Made by a program: the position numbers and the translations under genes. This document shows positions 7,830-17,443 of a stretch of 64,000 bases of DNA, one piece after another. Source of the stretch: Gemmatimonadota bacterium (GTDB taxonomy: Bacteria > Latescibacterota > UBA2968 > UBA8231). The notes under the pieces are model-generated. The model had not been told where the DNA came from. It did not search any database and was given only the letters and a program-made list of their open reading frames with translations. Numbering within the stretch: position 1 is the stretch's first letter; each line of letters starts with the position of its first letter. Where the stretch lies: NCBI GenBank assembly GCA_009841115.1, contig VXML01000097.1:59433-123432 (forward strand), read 5' to 3'.

Positions 7830-9901
7830 TCCGCATTGGCGCCGATGTGGGAGGCACTTTCACCGACGTGGTGGCCCTCGACGACCGGGGCGGCATCTGG
7901 ACCCACAAAGTGCCGTCGACCCCACCCCATTTCGAGCGCGCCGTGCTAACTGCCCTCGACCAGCTCATACCCTACTTCAGCGCTGCGGACCGGACTGTGT
8001 CCGAGGTGGCGCACGGCACCACAGTGGCCACCAACGCGGTGCTCGAACACCGGGGCGCGCGCACGGCCCTGATCACCACCCGAGGTTTTCGCGATGTGCT
8101 GGAACTGCGCCGCATCCGGGCCCCTCAGCTCTACGATTTGTTCTTCGACAAACCCCGGCCCCTAGTCGAGCGCCGCCTACGCCTCGAAGTGGACGAGCGG
8201 GTGGCGGCCGATGGAGAGGTCCTGGTAGCCCTCGAAGCCCAAGAACTTGAGCAGCTCGGCGAGCGGCTCGAAGCCGAAGGGGTAGAAGCAGTAGCCGTAT
8301 GCCTGCTGCACGCGTACGCCTTTCCGCAGCACGAACTCCGCCTAGGACAGTACTTGCGCGAACGCTTGCCTGAGGTACCAGTGTCGCTGTCGTCGGAAGT
8401 GCTGCCCGAGCGCCGCGAGTACGAGCGCAGCGCCACCACCGCGGTCAACGCCTATGTCCAGCCCGTGGTGCAGCGCTATCTGGGTGCCCTGCGCCACGGG
8501 CTGGAGCAGCGCGGTGTAGAAGCGCCGCTGCTGATCATGCAGTCGACCGGCGGGCTGGCCCCAGACTGGGAGGCGGCCCGCAGGCCGGTCTTTGCCCTCG
8601 AATCGGGTCCCGCGGCCGGAGTCCTCGGTGCCAGTTTCGCCGCCAGCCAACTGGGATTGGACCAAGTCATCACCCTAGATATGGGTGGCACCACGGCCAA
8701 GGCGGCCATGATCGAAGAGGGCCGCATCGCCCACAGCCCCGAGTACGAGGTCGGCGCCTCGCTGTCCGCGGGCAACCGGCTCATCGGCGGCGGCGGCGAG
8801 TTAATCCGGGCACCCAGCATCGACATCGCCGAAGTGGGAGCAGGAGGTGGTAGCATCGCCTTTTTGGACCAGGCCGGCGGTCTGCGGGTGGGACCGCGCA
8901 GCGCCGGAGCCGTGCCGGGGCCTGCCTGCTACCAGCGGGGAGGACTCGAACCGACGCTCACCGACGCCAATGTGGTGCTGGGCTATATCCGCCCCGGGGA
9001 CCTGGCCGACGGCGAGGTGTCGATCGACGTGGAGGCTGCGCAGCGGGCGGTGCACGACCGAATTGCTGCACCCCTCGGACTGGATTTGCTGCAGGCGGCC
9101 GAAGGCATCCACCGCATTGCCAATGCCCGCACCATGCGGGCCCTGCGGGCCGTGTCCACCGAGCGGGGGCGAGATCCGCGCGACTTCGCTCTGATGGCAT
9201 TTGGCGGGTCCGGGCCCGTCCACGCCGCGGGCTTGGCTCGGGACCTGGCCATTGGTCAGGTTGTAGTGCCACCGCTGCCGGGTCTGTTCAGCGCCCTCGG
9301 GCTTTTGTGTTCCGGGGTGGAGCACCACGATGTGCGCAGTTGCCTGCTGGGGGGAGATGACCTTCAAGCCCCGGCCCTAGAGCAGATTCGGGCCCAGATG
9401 CAGGAGCGGCAGTTGGCCCAGTTCGCCGCCGAGGGGTTTGGGGCCGACCAAGTCGAGCTGCGCTGCAGCGCCGACGTGCGCTTTAGAGGGCAGACCTCGG
9501 AGATCGGCATCGACTTGGCCGACGGGCCTATAACCCCAGAGGGAGTGGCCCGCTTGCGCGCCGACTTTGTGCGCGAGCACGAGCGCCTGTACGGACATCG
9601 CTCCGACCCGGACAACCCCGTGGAAGTGGTGGCCGTGCGCTTGGTCGGCCAAGCCGGAGTGCGCGGTCTGGGCCATGGCCTGGAAACAGCAGTCCAGCCA
9701 GTTGCGGGCGGAGGCAGTCGGACGGCCTATTTCGCCGGCGAGACCTTGACCGTCCCCCTAGTCGACCGCCGGGACCTCGACCAAGGAGCCGAGGGGCCCC
9801 TGCTCATCGACGAGCGCGATTCCACCATTGTAGTGCCGCCAAATATGCGCGTCCAGCGGCACCCTCTGGGCCACCTCCTCATCGAAGTGCGCTCCAGCTA
9901 G
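7826..9901 (+). CDS. hyuA: Hydantoinase/oxoprolinase alpha subunit (HyuA family)
   Basis: 691 residues, the normal size. It has the ASKHA-type phosphate loops of the family: 'GADVGGTFTDVV' at the N-terminus and 'LDMGGTTAKAAM' near residue 284, with 'HGTTVATNAVLE' between them. The family performs ATP-dependent ring opening of hydantoins, 5-oxoproline or carboxylation of ketones (acetone carboxylase relatives), always with a HyuB partner. Start overlaps the hydrolase gene by four bases, and hyuB follows after 14 bases with a good ribosome site. The exact substrate cannot be read from the sequence; the neighbouring acylase suggests an N-acyl or cyclic amide. Confidence 0.92.
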   Translation: MIRIGADVGGTFTDVVALDDRGGIWTHKVPSTPPHFERAVLTALDQLIPYFSAADRTVSEVAHGTTVATNAVLEHRGARTALITTRGFRDVLELRRIRAPQLYDLFFDKPRPLVERRLRLEVDERVAADGEVLVALEAQELEQLGERLEAEGVEAVAVCLLHAYAFPQHELRLGQYLRERLPEVPVSLSSEVLPERREYERSATTAVNAYVQPVVQRYLGALRHGLEQRGVEAPLLIMQSTGGLAPDWEAARRPVFALESGPAAGVLGASFAASQLGLDQVITLDMGGTTAKAAMIEEGRIAHSPEYEVGASLSAGNRLIGGGGELIRAPSIDIAEVGAGGGSIAFLDQAGGLRVGPRSAGAVPGPACYQRGGLEPTLTDANVVLGYIRPGDLADGEVSIDVEAAQRAVHDRIAAPLGLDLLQAAEGIHRIANARTMRALRAVSTERGRDPRDFALMAFGGSGPVHAAGLARDLAIGQVVVPPLPGLFSALGLLCSGVEHHDVRSCLLGGDDLQAPALEQIRAQMQERQLAQFAAEGFGADQVELRCSADVRFRGQTSEIGIDLADGPITPEGVARLRADFVREHERLYGHRSDPDNPVEVVAVRLVGQAGVRGLGHGLETAVQPVAGGGSRTAYFAGETLTVPLVDRRDLDQGAEGPLLIDERDSTIVVPPNMRVQRHPLGHLLIEVRSS

Positions 9902-9915
9902 AAAGGAGTGAAGCG

Positions 9916-11643
9916 ATGGCGGCCATAGATCCGATCACCCGCGAAATCGTGCGCAACGCCCTGGCTTCCGCGGCCGACGAAATGGCCATGGCGCTCTACC
10001 GCACAGCCTATTCGACCATTGTGCGGGACTGTCTGGACTACTCGACTTCCCTGTGCGATGCCGAGGGCCAGATGATCGCCCAAGGCGTCACCATTCCACT
10101 GCATTTGGGTTCGGTGCCCTTTGCTATGGAGACCCTGCTGGCCAAGTACGGCGACGATATAGAAGAGGGCGATGTCTTCATCCTCAACGATCCTTTTGAA
10201 GGCGGCATGCACATCCCGGACATCTTCATTGTCCAGCCCGTTTTCTCGGAGGGCCGGCGTGTGGCCTTTGCCGTGAGCACGGCCCACCACCTCGATCTGG
10301 GCGGCCGTTTGCCGGGGAGTTCGGCCTGCGACAATACGGAGATCTTTCAGGAAGGTTTGCGCATCCCCTGGCTCAAGCTCTACCGCCGGGGCGAGGCCGA
10401 CGAGGCCCTGTTCGCCCTGATCCGCGCCAATGTGCGGGTGCCGCAGATGACCATCGGCGACTTGCGGGCCCAACTGGCGGCCTGCCACATCGGTGCCCGG
10501 GCCATCGGCGAGTTGATCGGCCGCTACGGCCCCGACACCTTTGCGCGCTGCACCGCAGATCTGATCAACTATACCGAGCGGCTAGTGCGGGCCGAAATCG
10601 CCTCCTGGCCCGATGGCAGCCACACCTTTGTCGACTATATGGACAGCGATGGAGTGGGAGGGCCGCGGGTGCGTCTACAGGTGGAGATCACCGTGGCGGG
10701 AGACGAGCTGCGGGCCGACTTCACCGGCACAGATCCGCAGGTGAGCGGGGCCATCAACAACACGCTCTCCTTCACGTCTTCGGTGGTGGCCCTGTGCGTG
10801 CGGTCCGTGCTGCGCGAGGATATCCCCAACACCGCGGGCATGTTCCGCCCCCTCGAAATTGTCGCCCCGCCCGGCACCGTGGTCAACGGAGTCATGCCCG
10901 CGGCTTCGTCCATGCGCGGCATCACCGGCTTCCGCCTGGCCGATACGATCTTCGGGGCGCTGGCCGGACTCCTGCCCGATCGGGTCTTGGCCGCCGGCGA
11001 AGGGGGCAACACCCTCGTGATTATCGGAGGACAGCGGTCCGACCGCCAGCCCTACGTGTACTACGAGCTGCTGTCGGGGACCTGGGGCGGACGGCCGGAC
11101 CGCGACGGCAACGACGGGCTGTGCAATCCGGCCAATGTCGCCAGCAATATCCCCGTGGAGCAGGCCGAATCCGAGTACCCAGTGCGGGTGGAGTGTTATG
11201 GTCTGGTAGGCGACAGCGGCGGGCCGGGCCGTTTCCGCGGTGGTCTAGCCATCGAGCGGTCGTGGCGTCTGCTCGATGGCCAAGCGCATCTGGCCATCCG
11301 CTCAGACCGGCGCGACCACCTGCCCTACGGCCTGTACGGGGGCGGGAGCGGCACGGCTTCGATCAATACGCTGTACCGCAACGGCGAGGCCGAGACCCTG
11401 CCGACGATGATATCCACCACCATGGCCGCTGGCGAAGTGATCTACCACCGCCAGGCCGGCGGCGGCGGTTGGGGCGACCCGCTGGAGCGCGATCCCGAGG
11501 CCGTGGCCCGAGACGTGGGCAACGACAAGGTTTCGCTCGTCGCGGCCCGGGACCAGTACGGGGTGGTGCTCGACGAGTCCCTAGCCGTGGACCGCGAGGC
11601 CACGGCCGCCCTGCGGGCGCAGCGGGCCGCCGAGAGCACATGA
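9916..11643 (+). CDS. hyuB: Hydantoinase/oxoprolinase beta subunit (HyuB family)
   Basis: 575 residues. Family features are clear from the first residues ('DPITREIVRNALASAADEM') through 'ILNDPFEGGMHIPDIF', 'DLGGRLPGSSACDNTEIFQEGLRIP' (key metal-site region) and the glycine-rich end 'HRQAGGGGWGDPLERDP'. It forms the metal-containing half of the HyuAB complex. A ribosome site GAAAGGAG precedes the ATG. Its last codons overlap the start of the acylase gene by ATGA, which implies translational coupling. Confidence 0.92.
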   Translation: MAAIDPITREIVRNALASAADEMAMALYRTAYSTIVRDCLDYSTSLCDAEGQMIAQGVTIPLHLGSVPFAMETLLAKYGDDIEEGDVFILNDPFEGGMHIPDIFIVQPVFSEGRRVAFAVSTAHHLDLGGRLPGSSACDNTEIFQEGLRIPWLKLYRRGEADEALFALIRANVRVPQMTIGDLRAQLAACHIGARAIGELIGRYGPDTFARCTADLINYTERLVRAEIASWPDGSHTFVDYMDSDGVGGPRVRLQVEITVAGDELRADFTGTDPQVSGAINNTLSFTSSVVALCVRSVLREDIPNTAGMFRPLEIVAPPGTVVNGVMPAASSMRGITGFRLADTIFGALAGLLPDRVLAAGEGGNTLVIIGGQRSDRQPYVYYELLSGTWGGRPDRDGNDGLCNPANVASNIPVEQAESEYPVRVECYGLVGDSGGPGRFRGGLAIERSWRLLDGQAHLAIRSDRRDHLPYGLYGGGSGTASINTLYRNGEAETLPTMISTTMAAGEVIYHRQAGGGGWGDPLERDPEAVARDVGNDKVSLVAARDQYGVVLDESLAVDREATAALRAQRAAEST

Positions 11644-13247
11644 GCCCGGTGCCAGCGGATCTGCTCATCAGGGGCGGTACCGTAATTGACGGCACGGGCA
11701 AAGCGCCCCTGAGCGCGGATGTGGCGATCAAAGATGGTCGCATTGCGCACGTGGGACCTCGCTGGCCTGGCACAGCGGACCGGGTGCTGGAGGCGGCGGG
11801 TTTGTGGGTCGCGCCGGGTTTTATCGACATCCACAGTCATTCCGATTTTACTTTGCTGGCCGACCCTCGGGCGATGAGTTCGATTGCCCAGGGGGTGACC
11901 CTCGAAGTGGTGGGCAACTGCGGCCACGGCTGCGCTCCCCTAACTGATCTGGCCACCGCCCGGATGAATGTGTACGGGTACGCTGCCGACTATCCCATTG
12001 ACTGGCGCAGCGTGGGCCAGTACCTCGAACGGCTGCAAGAGCGCCAACCAGCAGTCAACGTGCTGACCCTAGTACCCAACGGTCGGCTGCGCCTAGCCGT
12101 GGCTGGTCTGGTGGACCGGCCTTCCACACCGGATGAGTTGAGGCGCATGAAGGACCTGCTGCAGGCGAGCCTGGAGGAGGGTGCCTTTGGCTTTTCCACA
12201 GGTCTGGAATACGGGCCGGAGCGGGCCTGCTCCGAAGAGGAGATCGCCGAGTTGTGCGGCGTGGTGGCCGAGTGCGGGGGCTTGTACGCCACCCATACGC
12301 GCAATCGGGCGGGCGAGGACCAGGAGAGCATTGCCGAGGCCATCCGCACGGCTCAAACCGCGGGCGTGGCCCTGCAGATTTCCCATATCTCAGTGGTGGC
12401 TCGGCTGGCCGCAGACGGCGTCCGCGCCGTGGACGGAGCCCTAGAGCAGGTGGATCGGGCGCGGCGGGACGGGCTGGACGTGGACTTCGATATGCACACG
12501 CGGTTGTTCGGCACCACGAATCTGAGCGCGGCGCTGCCGCCCGAGGTGCTGGAGGGCGACCAAGCCGCAGTGGCGGCGCGGCTGCGCGATCCCGAGGTGC
12601 GGCGGCGAGTGGGGGCGTACCGCAGTATTGTGGCGGGGCTGGCCCAAGGCGATTGGCAGCGGATTCTCCTGTCGCAGTACGGGTCCCGTCCCGAGCTGGC
12701 CGGACAGAGTCTGGCCGATATTGGCCGGGATATGGGGCTGGAGCCCGTCGACCTTATCTGCGAGTTGTTGCTGGCGGCGCAGGACCGGATCCCCGAGCCG
12801 ATGATCCTGGCCTTTTGCTACCGTGAAGACGAGGCGCGCCGGGTGTTCGCCCACCCGCGCTGCATGGTCGGCTCGGACGCCACGGCCCTGTGCCCCGACG
12901 GTCCGCTGCAGGGGGCTGTCTTCCACGGGGCCTATACCTGGGCGGGCTGGTTTTTCCGGCATTTTGTGCGCGATACGGGTCTTTTGTCCCCAGAGGCGGC
13001 CGTCCACCGTCTTACCGGGCTGCCGGCCGGCCGCCTGGGTCTGGAAGACCGGGGGACGATCCGCCCGGGCACCTGGGCCGACCTCGCGGTGTTCGACGGC
13101 CAGATCTTCCGCGAACGAGGCACAATCGCCGCTCCCAATCTCACTGCCGAGGGCATGGTCCACGTGCTGGTCAACGGCGTGCCCACGCTCGAAGACGGGG
13201 CGTGGACCGGGGCGCGGGGCGGGCAGGTGCTGCGCCGGGGCGGGTGA
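11640..13247 (+). CDS. N-acyl-D-amino acid deacylase family amidohydrolase
   Basis: 535 residues from the ATG at 11640 (ATGA overlap with hyuB); the frame is open far upstream but that part only shadows hyuB. The amidohydrolase signature is intact: 'GFIDIHSHSDF' (HxH), 'VVGNCGHGCAPL' (the NCG loop that carries a metal-bridging Cys in D-aminoacylases), 'THTRNRAG', 'QISHISV' and 'GSDATALCPDG' (catalytic Asp). The enzyme hydrolyses N-acyl or N-carbamoyl D-amino acids, which fits as the last step after HyuAB opens a ring. A scatter of weak stems follows the stop but no clear terminator. Confidence 0.9.
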   Translation: MSPVPADLLIRGGTVIDGTGKAPLSADVAIKDGRIAHVGPRWPGTADRVLEAAGLWVAPGFIDIHSHSDFTLLADPRAMSSIAQGVTLEVVGNCGHGCAPLTDLATARMNVYGYAADYPIDWRSVGQYLERLQERQPAVNVLTLVPNGRLRLAVAGLVDRPSTPDELRRMKDLLQASLEEGAFGFSTGLEYGPERACSEEEIAELCGVVAECGGLYATHTRNRAGEDQESIAEAIRTAQTAGVALQISHISVVARLAADGVRAVDGALEQVDRARRDGLDVDFDMHTRLFGTTNLSAALPPEVLEGDQAAVAARLRDPEVRRRVGAYRSIVAGLAQGDWQRILLSQYGSRPELAGQSLADIGRDMGLEPVDLICELLLAAQDRIPEPMILAFCYREDEARRVFAHPRCMVGSDATALCPDGPLQGAVFHGAYTWAGWFFRHFVRDTGLLSPEAAVHRLTGLPAGRLGLEDRGTIRPGTWADLAVFDGQIFRERGTIAAPNLTAEGMVHVLVNGVPTLEDGAWTGARGGQVLRRGG

Positions 13248-13330
13248 GGGGCGTTGGCACTTGCGCTTTTGCCGCGTTCGCCTTCCAACACGGCATGGCC
13301 CCACTCGTCTCTATGGTGGATGTCCACACG

Positions 13331-14473
13331 TTACTCTGTCCCTTCCCTTAATATCTCCAAATACCGTTCCCCATATCCCTCATAATCCAATCCTTCACTA
13401 AAAGCCTCTCCCGTCTCGCTGCCATCCAACCGAGTCACTCCCCCCTTTTCAACCGGCTCAATCTGCGTATCCTCGTGCCACTCATTCCACGAAGTAACCA
13501 TCAGCATTCGCCCCGTCGATTCATCCGCATACTTTACAGCCTGCGCTAGCATCGCCCGAAATAGCGAGCCAAACTCGGCTTCTTCACTCAACTTCCGCGA
13601 GACTGCCTCATGTCCACTACGCACGCCTTTGTCGTTAAATCCCGGTGTCGTAGCAGGTATAAACGCGGCCCCTTCAGCATGAGCCAGTTCTCGCCAACTC
13701 GCCTGCGCCGCATAATACCGATCCACTGCCGCCTGTCCCGCATAACCCTTCGCCCCCATACTGCCGTACACGTCGTAGTTCGTCACAGCATCCAGTAGCC
13801 CAATCGCCTCAGAAGACGTCGGCGGTTGTCCAAAAACCTCATCGCCGACGATGTATATATCGTGTCCCGCCTCTCTGGCTGTCGCGCGCATCGCCTTCAC
13901 CACCTCAGCCAGTGTCCCATTGCGCGATAGTACCCGCGTCAAATAGACAAAGAGCACTGGCCGTCCATCGATCCGCAGATAGTTGGGGTGGTCGAAATAG
14001 CGTTCGGCAATATGGGCGATGTCCGGTGCGACGCGATTGAACACTGAAAACTCCCTTGTGCGCCCTGTAGTCTCATAAAACAGCGCAATCTGCATATCGT
14101 CTAATTCGTCGTGCGGCAGAATATGCTGTAGCAGAGTCTGATCTTCGCGAGAATCGGGGCCCCACCAACTCGCCACCCACAGCGATATATTGGCCTGTCG
14201 GCTCCACTTGAGATGCTGTGCGATCACCGCGGGATCGCGATCATCGTACTCGCCCAGCATCGGCAACTGCGGCGGTATCAACTCTTTGCGCATATAGCGG
14301 CCGCCGTGAAAATCACCGCCGTACCAAGGGTAATAATAGACGCCTACGGTATAGGGTGAATCCATTGGGTCTTTATCTGGACTACTCATAGGAGCTTCGC
14401 CGTTACATGCATTGGGAAACACGAGGAAGATGCTGCATAAAACAACCAGAAGAAATGGCCTACTAGAAAACAT
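13331..14473 (-). CDS. Secreted glycoside hydrolase family 99-like protein
   Basis: 380 residues from the ATG at 14473, chosen because it opens directly with a hydrophobic signal sequence (FLLVVLCSIFLVFPNAC) ending in a possible, non-classical lipidation Cys; an in-frame upstream ATG at 14515 would bury it. The mature part begins 'VGVYYYPWYGGDFHGG' and continues with 'HLKWSRQANISLWVASWWGP', 'RIDGRPVLFVYL' and 'MVTSWNEWHEDTQIEPV', the pattern of GH99-like proteins (endo-alpha-mannosidase fold; the WNEW/E motif holds catalytic acids). It probably acts on alpha-linked polysaccharide outside the cytoplasm. Faces the acylase operon tail to tail. Confidence 0.8.
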   Translation of the reverse strand: MFSSRPFLLVVLCSIFLVFPNACNGEAPMSSPDKDPMDSPYTVGVYYYPWYGGDFHGGRYMRKELIPPQLPMLGEYDDRDPAVIAQHLKWSRQANISLWVASWWGPDSREDQTLLQHILPHDELDDMQIALFYETTGRTREFSVFNRVAPDIAHIAERYFDHPNYLRIDGRPVLFVYLTRVLSRNGTLAEVVKAMRATAREAGHDIYIVGDEVFGQPPTSSEAIGLLDAVTNYDVYGSMGAKGYAGQAAVDRYYAAQASWRELAHAEGAAFIPATTPGFNDKGVRSGHEAVSRKLSEEAEFGSLFRAMLAQAVKYADESTGRMLMVTSWNEWHEDTQIEPVEKGGVTRLDGSETGEAFSEGLDYEGYGERYLEILREGTE

Positions 14474-14559
14474 GGGTATGCTCAATCCATTTGTCTCGAC
14501 ACAAGAAAAATACACACCGCTCGGGCAACATGCGGTCTGCCAATTCGCCTCTACCTTTA

Positions 14560-15030
14560 CTATGTAATCGCTTTAATCTCGCGGACAATATCCTCTTGAT
14601 GACGCTCCAATAATGCTTTCTGCTCAGGCCATAAAAAGTCGGGCAGCCGATCAAGCGGGAACCATTTCATCTCGTAGTGATGGACTGTATCGGTTGGTGT
14701 AGCTTCAATCTGTTCGGTGTGAAATAAGTAGAGATGGATCACGGCCCAAAAGTCTTTATCATAGGTTAAGCGTTCGACGACTTCGAGTTTGTTGACGAGG
14801 GTCAAGTCCGTCAGGCCCGTTTCCTCTTTTATTTCACGGCACGCGGCTTTTAGCAGGTCTTCACCCGATTCGACACCGCCTTTGGGTAAGACATACTCTT
14901 TCATATCGCCCTCACGTGTCAGAGCAACGAAGATTTGCTCGTCGTGAAGTCGAACGACTACACCGCCACTGGCTACGCGCTCTGGGACATCGGTTGGCCG
15001 TTGATACCAAGATGCATCTATTGCTGTCAT
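14560..15030 (-). CDS. Nudix hydrolase
   Basis: 156 residues with a perfect Nudix box (GX5EX7REUXEEXGU) at about residues 51-73: 'GGVESGED' then 'CREIKEETGL'. The preceding 'EYVLPKGG' and following 'FWAVIHLYLFHT' complete the fold. Nudix enzymes hydrolyse a nucleoside diphosphate linked to another group; the 'LPKGG' form is common among diadenosine polyphosphate or inositol polyphosphate hydrolases, but the substrate is not determined. The ATG lies one base after the stop of the decarboxylase gene (TAACATG), so the two are translationally linked. Confidence 0.9.
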   Translation of the reverse strand: MTAIDASWYQRPTDVPERVASGGVVVRLHDEQIFVALTREGDMKEYVLPKGGVESGEDLLKAACREIKEETGLTDLTLVNKLEVVERLTYDKDFWAVIHLYLFHTEQIEATPTDTVHHYEMKWFPLDRLPDFLWPEQKALLERHQEDIVREIKAIT

Positions 15031-15031
15031 G

Positions 15032-16444
15032 TTATTCCAAATGGATCGCGTGGGCTAGTTCCCGCAGCACATCGACCGCCATAAGCACGTCTTCCCTTCT
15101 ACAGTCGAACTGCCCGACCTGGAAGCGAATGACGAACTGGCCCTCGTGGATTGTCTGCGTCAGGTAGATCCGGCCGTCGTCGTTGACCGTGCGGAGCAGG
15201 CGCTCGGTGGCGTCGTTGGCATCCTCGCCGTCGGGGGCATACTGGAACGTGAAGAGCGAAAGATGGCAGTCTGTCGTCAGCCGAAAGCCGTCCAGCAATG
15301 CGATCGCTGCAGCAGCCTCCTCAGCCCAAGCAATGTGGTTCCGGATGCGCTGGCGGAGGTCTTCGAGACCGTGTGCGCGCAGCAGAAACCAGAGCTTGAG
15401 AGCGCGGAATCGGCGTCCCAGGGGGATCGTCCACTCGCTGTAATTGGTGATCTCGGTTTGGCCGAGGGTTTGCAGGTAATCTGGACGGACGCCGAGGGTG
15501 CGAACCTGCGGTTCTGGGTCTGCAAGAAACTGGATCGAGCAGTCGAACTGCGCCCCGAGCCACTTGTGGGGATTGAAGGCAATGCTGTCGGCTCCCTCGA
15601 CGCCCTCCCACAACGCCCGTAGCTCAGGACAGATCATCGCGGAACCAGCCCACGCGGCATCGACGTGGACGTAGAGATCGTGCTCTCGCGCCACTTCAAT
15701 GGTCTGGCGCACGCGGTCGGACGCGCCAATCGACGTGCCCCCAACACAAAGGACGACACCGGCCGGGAGAAAACCCGCCGCGCGGTCCGCGTCGATCGCC
15801 CGGCGCAGCGCCTCCGGATCGAGCGCCCAGGAACCATCGGTCGGGACTTTGACGAGATGCTGTTGGCCGATACCGGCGATTCGGATCGCCTTGTCAACCG
15901 ACGAGTGGGTCTCCGGCGAGGCATAGACCCGGACCTGTTTTTCCCCCACCATGCCAGAATCGATCCCGCGCCAGCCGAGCGCGCGTTCGCGCATCGTCAG
16001 TACGGCGCAGACATTAGCCGACGTTCCCGAGTCTTGAATAACCCCCTGAAACCCTCCCGGTAGCCCAAGCGCCTGCCGCATCCAATCGACCATCCGGGTC
16101 TCAATCTCCGTAGCGGCAGGTGAGGTCTGCCAGAGCATGCACTGGGCTGCCATGACCGCCGTCAAATTCTCGGCGATCATCGAAACCGGCGCGGCGTTGG
16201 CGCTGAAGTACGCAAAGAAACGCCGGTGTTGCCAGTGCGTCATGCCGTCGGGTACGATGCGCTCAAAGTCGGCGAAGATCGTCTCCATATCTACCGGCTC
16301 TTCCGGTGGTGCTAACGGCAGCAGCGCAGCGATCTCACCCGGTGCGGTCTGCGCCCGAACGGGCCGCTCATCGAGCGTGGTTAGGTACTCGGCTCCCCAG
16401 CGGGCCGCTCGTTCAGCCCAGCGAAAGTAGTCTTCTCGTTTCAT
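15032..16444 (-). CDS. PLP-dependent decarboxylase, group II (aromatic amino acid decarboxylase family)
   Basis: 470 residues, the usual length. The PLP-binding lysine is K294 in 'NPHKWLGAQFD'; other family residues are 'GTSANVCAVLTMRERAL', 'SPETHSSVDKA' (stacking His180) and 'YVHVDAAWAGSAM' (Asp262, pairs with the pyridine nitrogen). Members decarboxylate tryptophan, tyrosine, DOPA, phenylalanine or histidine to biogenic amines, or act as aldehyde synthases. Which substrate cannot be fixed here. Cytosolic. Coupled to the Nudix gene downstream; 33 bases separate it from the toroid-protein gene upstream. Confidence 0.92.
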   Translation of the reverse strand: MKREDYFRWAERAARWGAEYLTTLDERPVRAQTAPGEIAALLPLAPPEEPVDMETIFADFERIVPDGMTHWQHRRFFAYFSANAAPVSMIAENLTAVMAAQCMLWQTSPAATEIETRMVDWMRQALGLPGGFQGVIQDSGTSANVCAVLTMRERALGWRGIDSGMVGEKQVRVYASPETHSSVDKAIRIAGIGQQHLVKVPTDGSWALDPEALRRAIDADRAAGFLPAGVVLCVGGTSIGASDRVRQTIEVAREHDLYVHVDAAWAGSAMICPELRALWEGVEGADSIAFNPHKWLGAQFDCSIQFLADPEPQVRTLGVRPDYLQTLGQTEITNYSEWTIPLGRRFRALKLWFLLRAHGLEDLRQRIRNHIAWAEEAAAAIALLDGFRLTTDCHLSLFTFQYAPDGEDANDATERLLRTVNDDGRIYLTQTIHEGQFVIRFQVGQFDCRREDVLMAVDVLRELAHAIHLE

Positions 16445-16477
16445 AAGACGGTCTGAATGAGATTGATAGTATCGCCC

Positions 16478-17404
16478 CTAGAGACCTTCAATCCGCCCGA
16501 ATTCTTTTAACGCCTTTAGTATCTCAACGGTCAAACAACTCTTCCAATGCTGTTCGGCTTGCTCCCAGACTTCTGGATACTGGCCATACCAGGACCAAGT
16601 AGGAGACCAAGAGCCATCTGAATTTTGATGCTCAATATCAAAATCCAAATTCATATCTACTTCGCTCTTCAGCGTCTCTGCTAGCAACGAGGTGGGCGTA
16701 TGAGCTAACCAGAGCGGTCTGGCAGAGGGTTGCATCAATTCTTCCGGCGTATGAGCGACGACGGAGTGTGCCCTCTGAATTAGTATTTCCGCCAGCGTAT
16801 CTTTCGCGGATTGGGGCAGGTCAGCCGTCTCAACCAGATGAACACAGCAGATAAAATCGTACATGTTCATCTCATCTGGTAATGTCTTTATATGCTCTAT
16901 GACCTCTACCGTGAGCTGTTCGGTCAGGTCTTTAGGTACCAACTCGTGATATTCATGTAGATAGCCGACGACCTCCGCACGAGGATTGGCCAAGAAATTG
17001 CCAAAAGTATCCGCCGTATTCTCAAAATTCCACCACGGCGCATGGGGGTATTCATCCACCGCTTGCGGGACGATAGGCCATGTGCTTTGAGTCGAATCGT
17101 ATTCGGCCAGCAAATACTGAATTGCCTTTTGGACAATCTCATCATCACTAGTCGCTCCGACCTCTCTGAGAATGCGCAGCGCAATGGTCGTCGTGATAAC
17201 GGATGAATCGGGCATTTGGATATCGGGTTCAAGGCCATTGCCGAAACCGCCGTCCTGATTCTGATAATTAGCAAGTTCGTCCAGGACCGCGGCTGGAGTT
17301 CCATCATCGAAATAATACGATAGGAGCCGTCTTTCCAATTCCCGGCCCTGCTCCATCACGAAGGTCCTTGCCTTCTCGAATGAGTCACTAGTCAACAGCT
17401 TCAT
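16478..17404 (-). CDS. Alpha/alpha-toroid protein resembling terpene cyclase repeats, function unknown
   Basis: 308 residues, no signal peptide. Two QW-like repeats can be seen: 'NYQNQDGGFGNGLEPD' near residue 48 and 'NSDGSWSPTWSWYGQYPEVW' near the C-terminus; between them are amphipathic helices. Such repeats mark the squalene-hopene cyclase and prenyltransferase-beta toroid fold, but the DXDD acid motif of cyclases is absent, so a cyclase role is not supported. Proteins like this are usually annotated as hypothetical. Lower GC than the operon at 6-13 kb. The metallo-beta-lactamase-like gene ends 39 bases upstream. Confidence 0.7.
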   Translation of the reverse strand: MKLLTSDSFEKARTFVMEQGRELERRLLSYYFDDGTPAAVLDELANYQNQDGGFGNGLEPDIQMPDSSVITTTIALRILREVGATSDDEIVQKAIQYLLAEYDSTQSTWPIVPQAVDEYPHAPWWNFENTADTFGNFLANPRAEVVGYLHEYHELVPKDLTEQLTVEVIEHIKTLPDEMNMYDFICCVHLVETADLPQSAKDTLAEILIQRAHSVVAHTPEELMQPSARPLWLAHTPTSLLAETLKSEVDMNLDFDIEHQNSDGSWSPTWSWYGQYPEVWEQAEQHWKSCLTVEILKALKEFGRIEGL

Positions 17405-17443
17405 ATCTTTTAGCTCCTACAAATGGATAGTCTTGAGCATTGC

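Noticed and set aside
10794..11639. Long in-frame extension upstream of the N-acyl-D-amino acid deacylase
   Set aside because: It overlaps hyuB throughout, its translation is Arg/Pro-rich with no known domain, and the ATG at 11640 overlaps the hyuB stop as expected for a coupled start.
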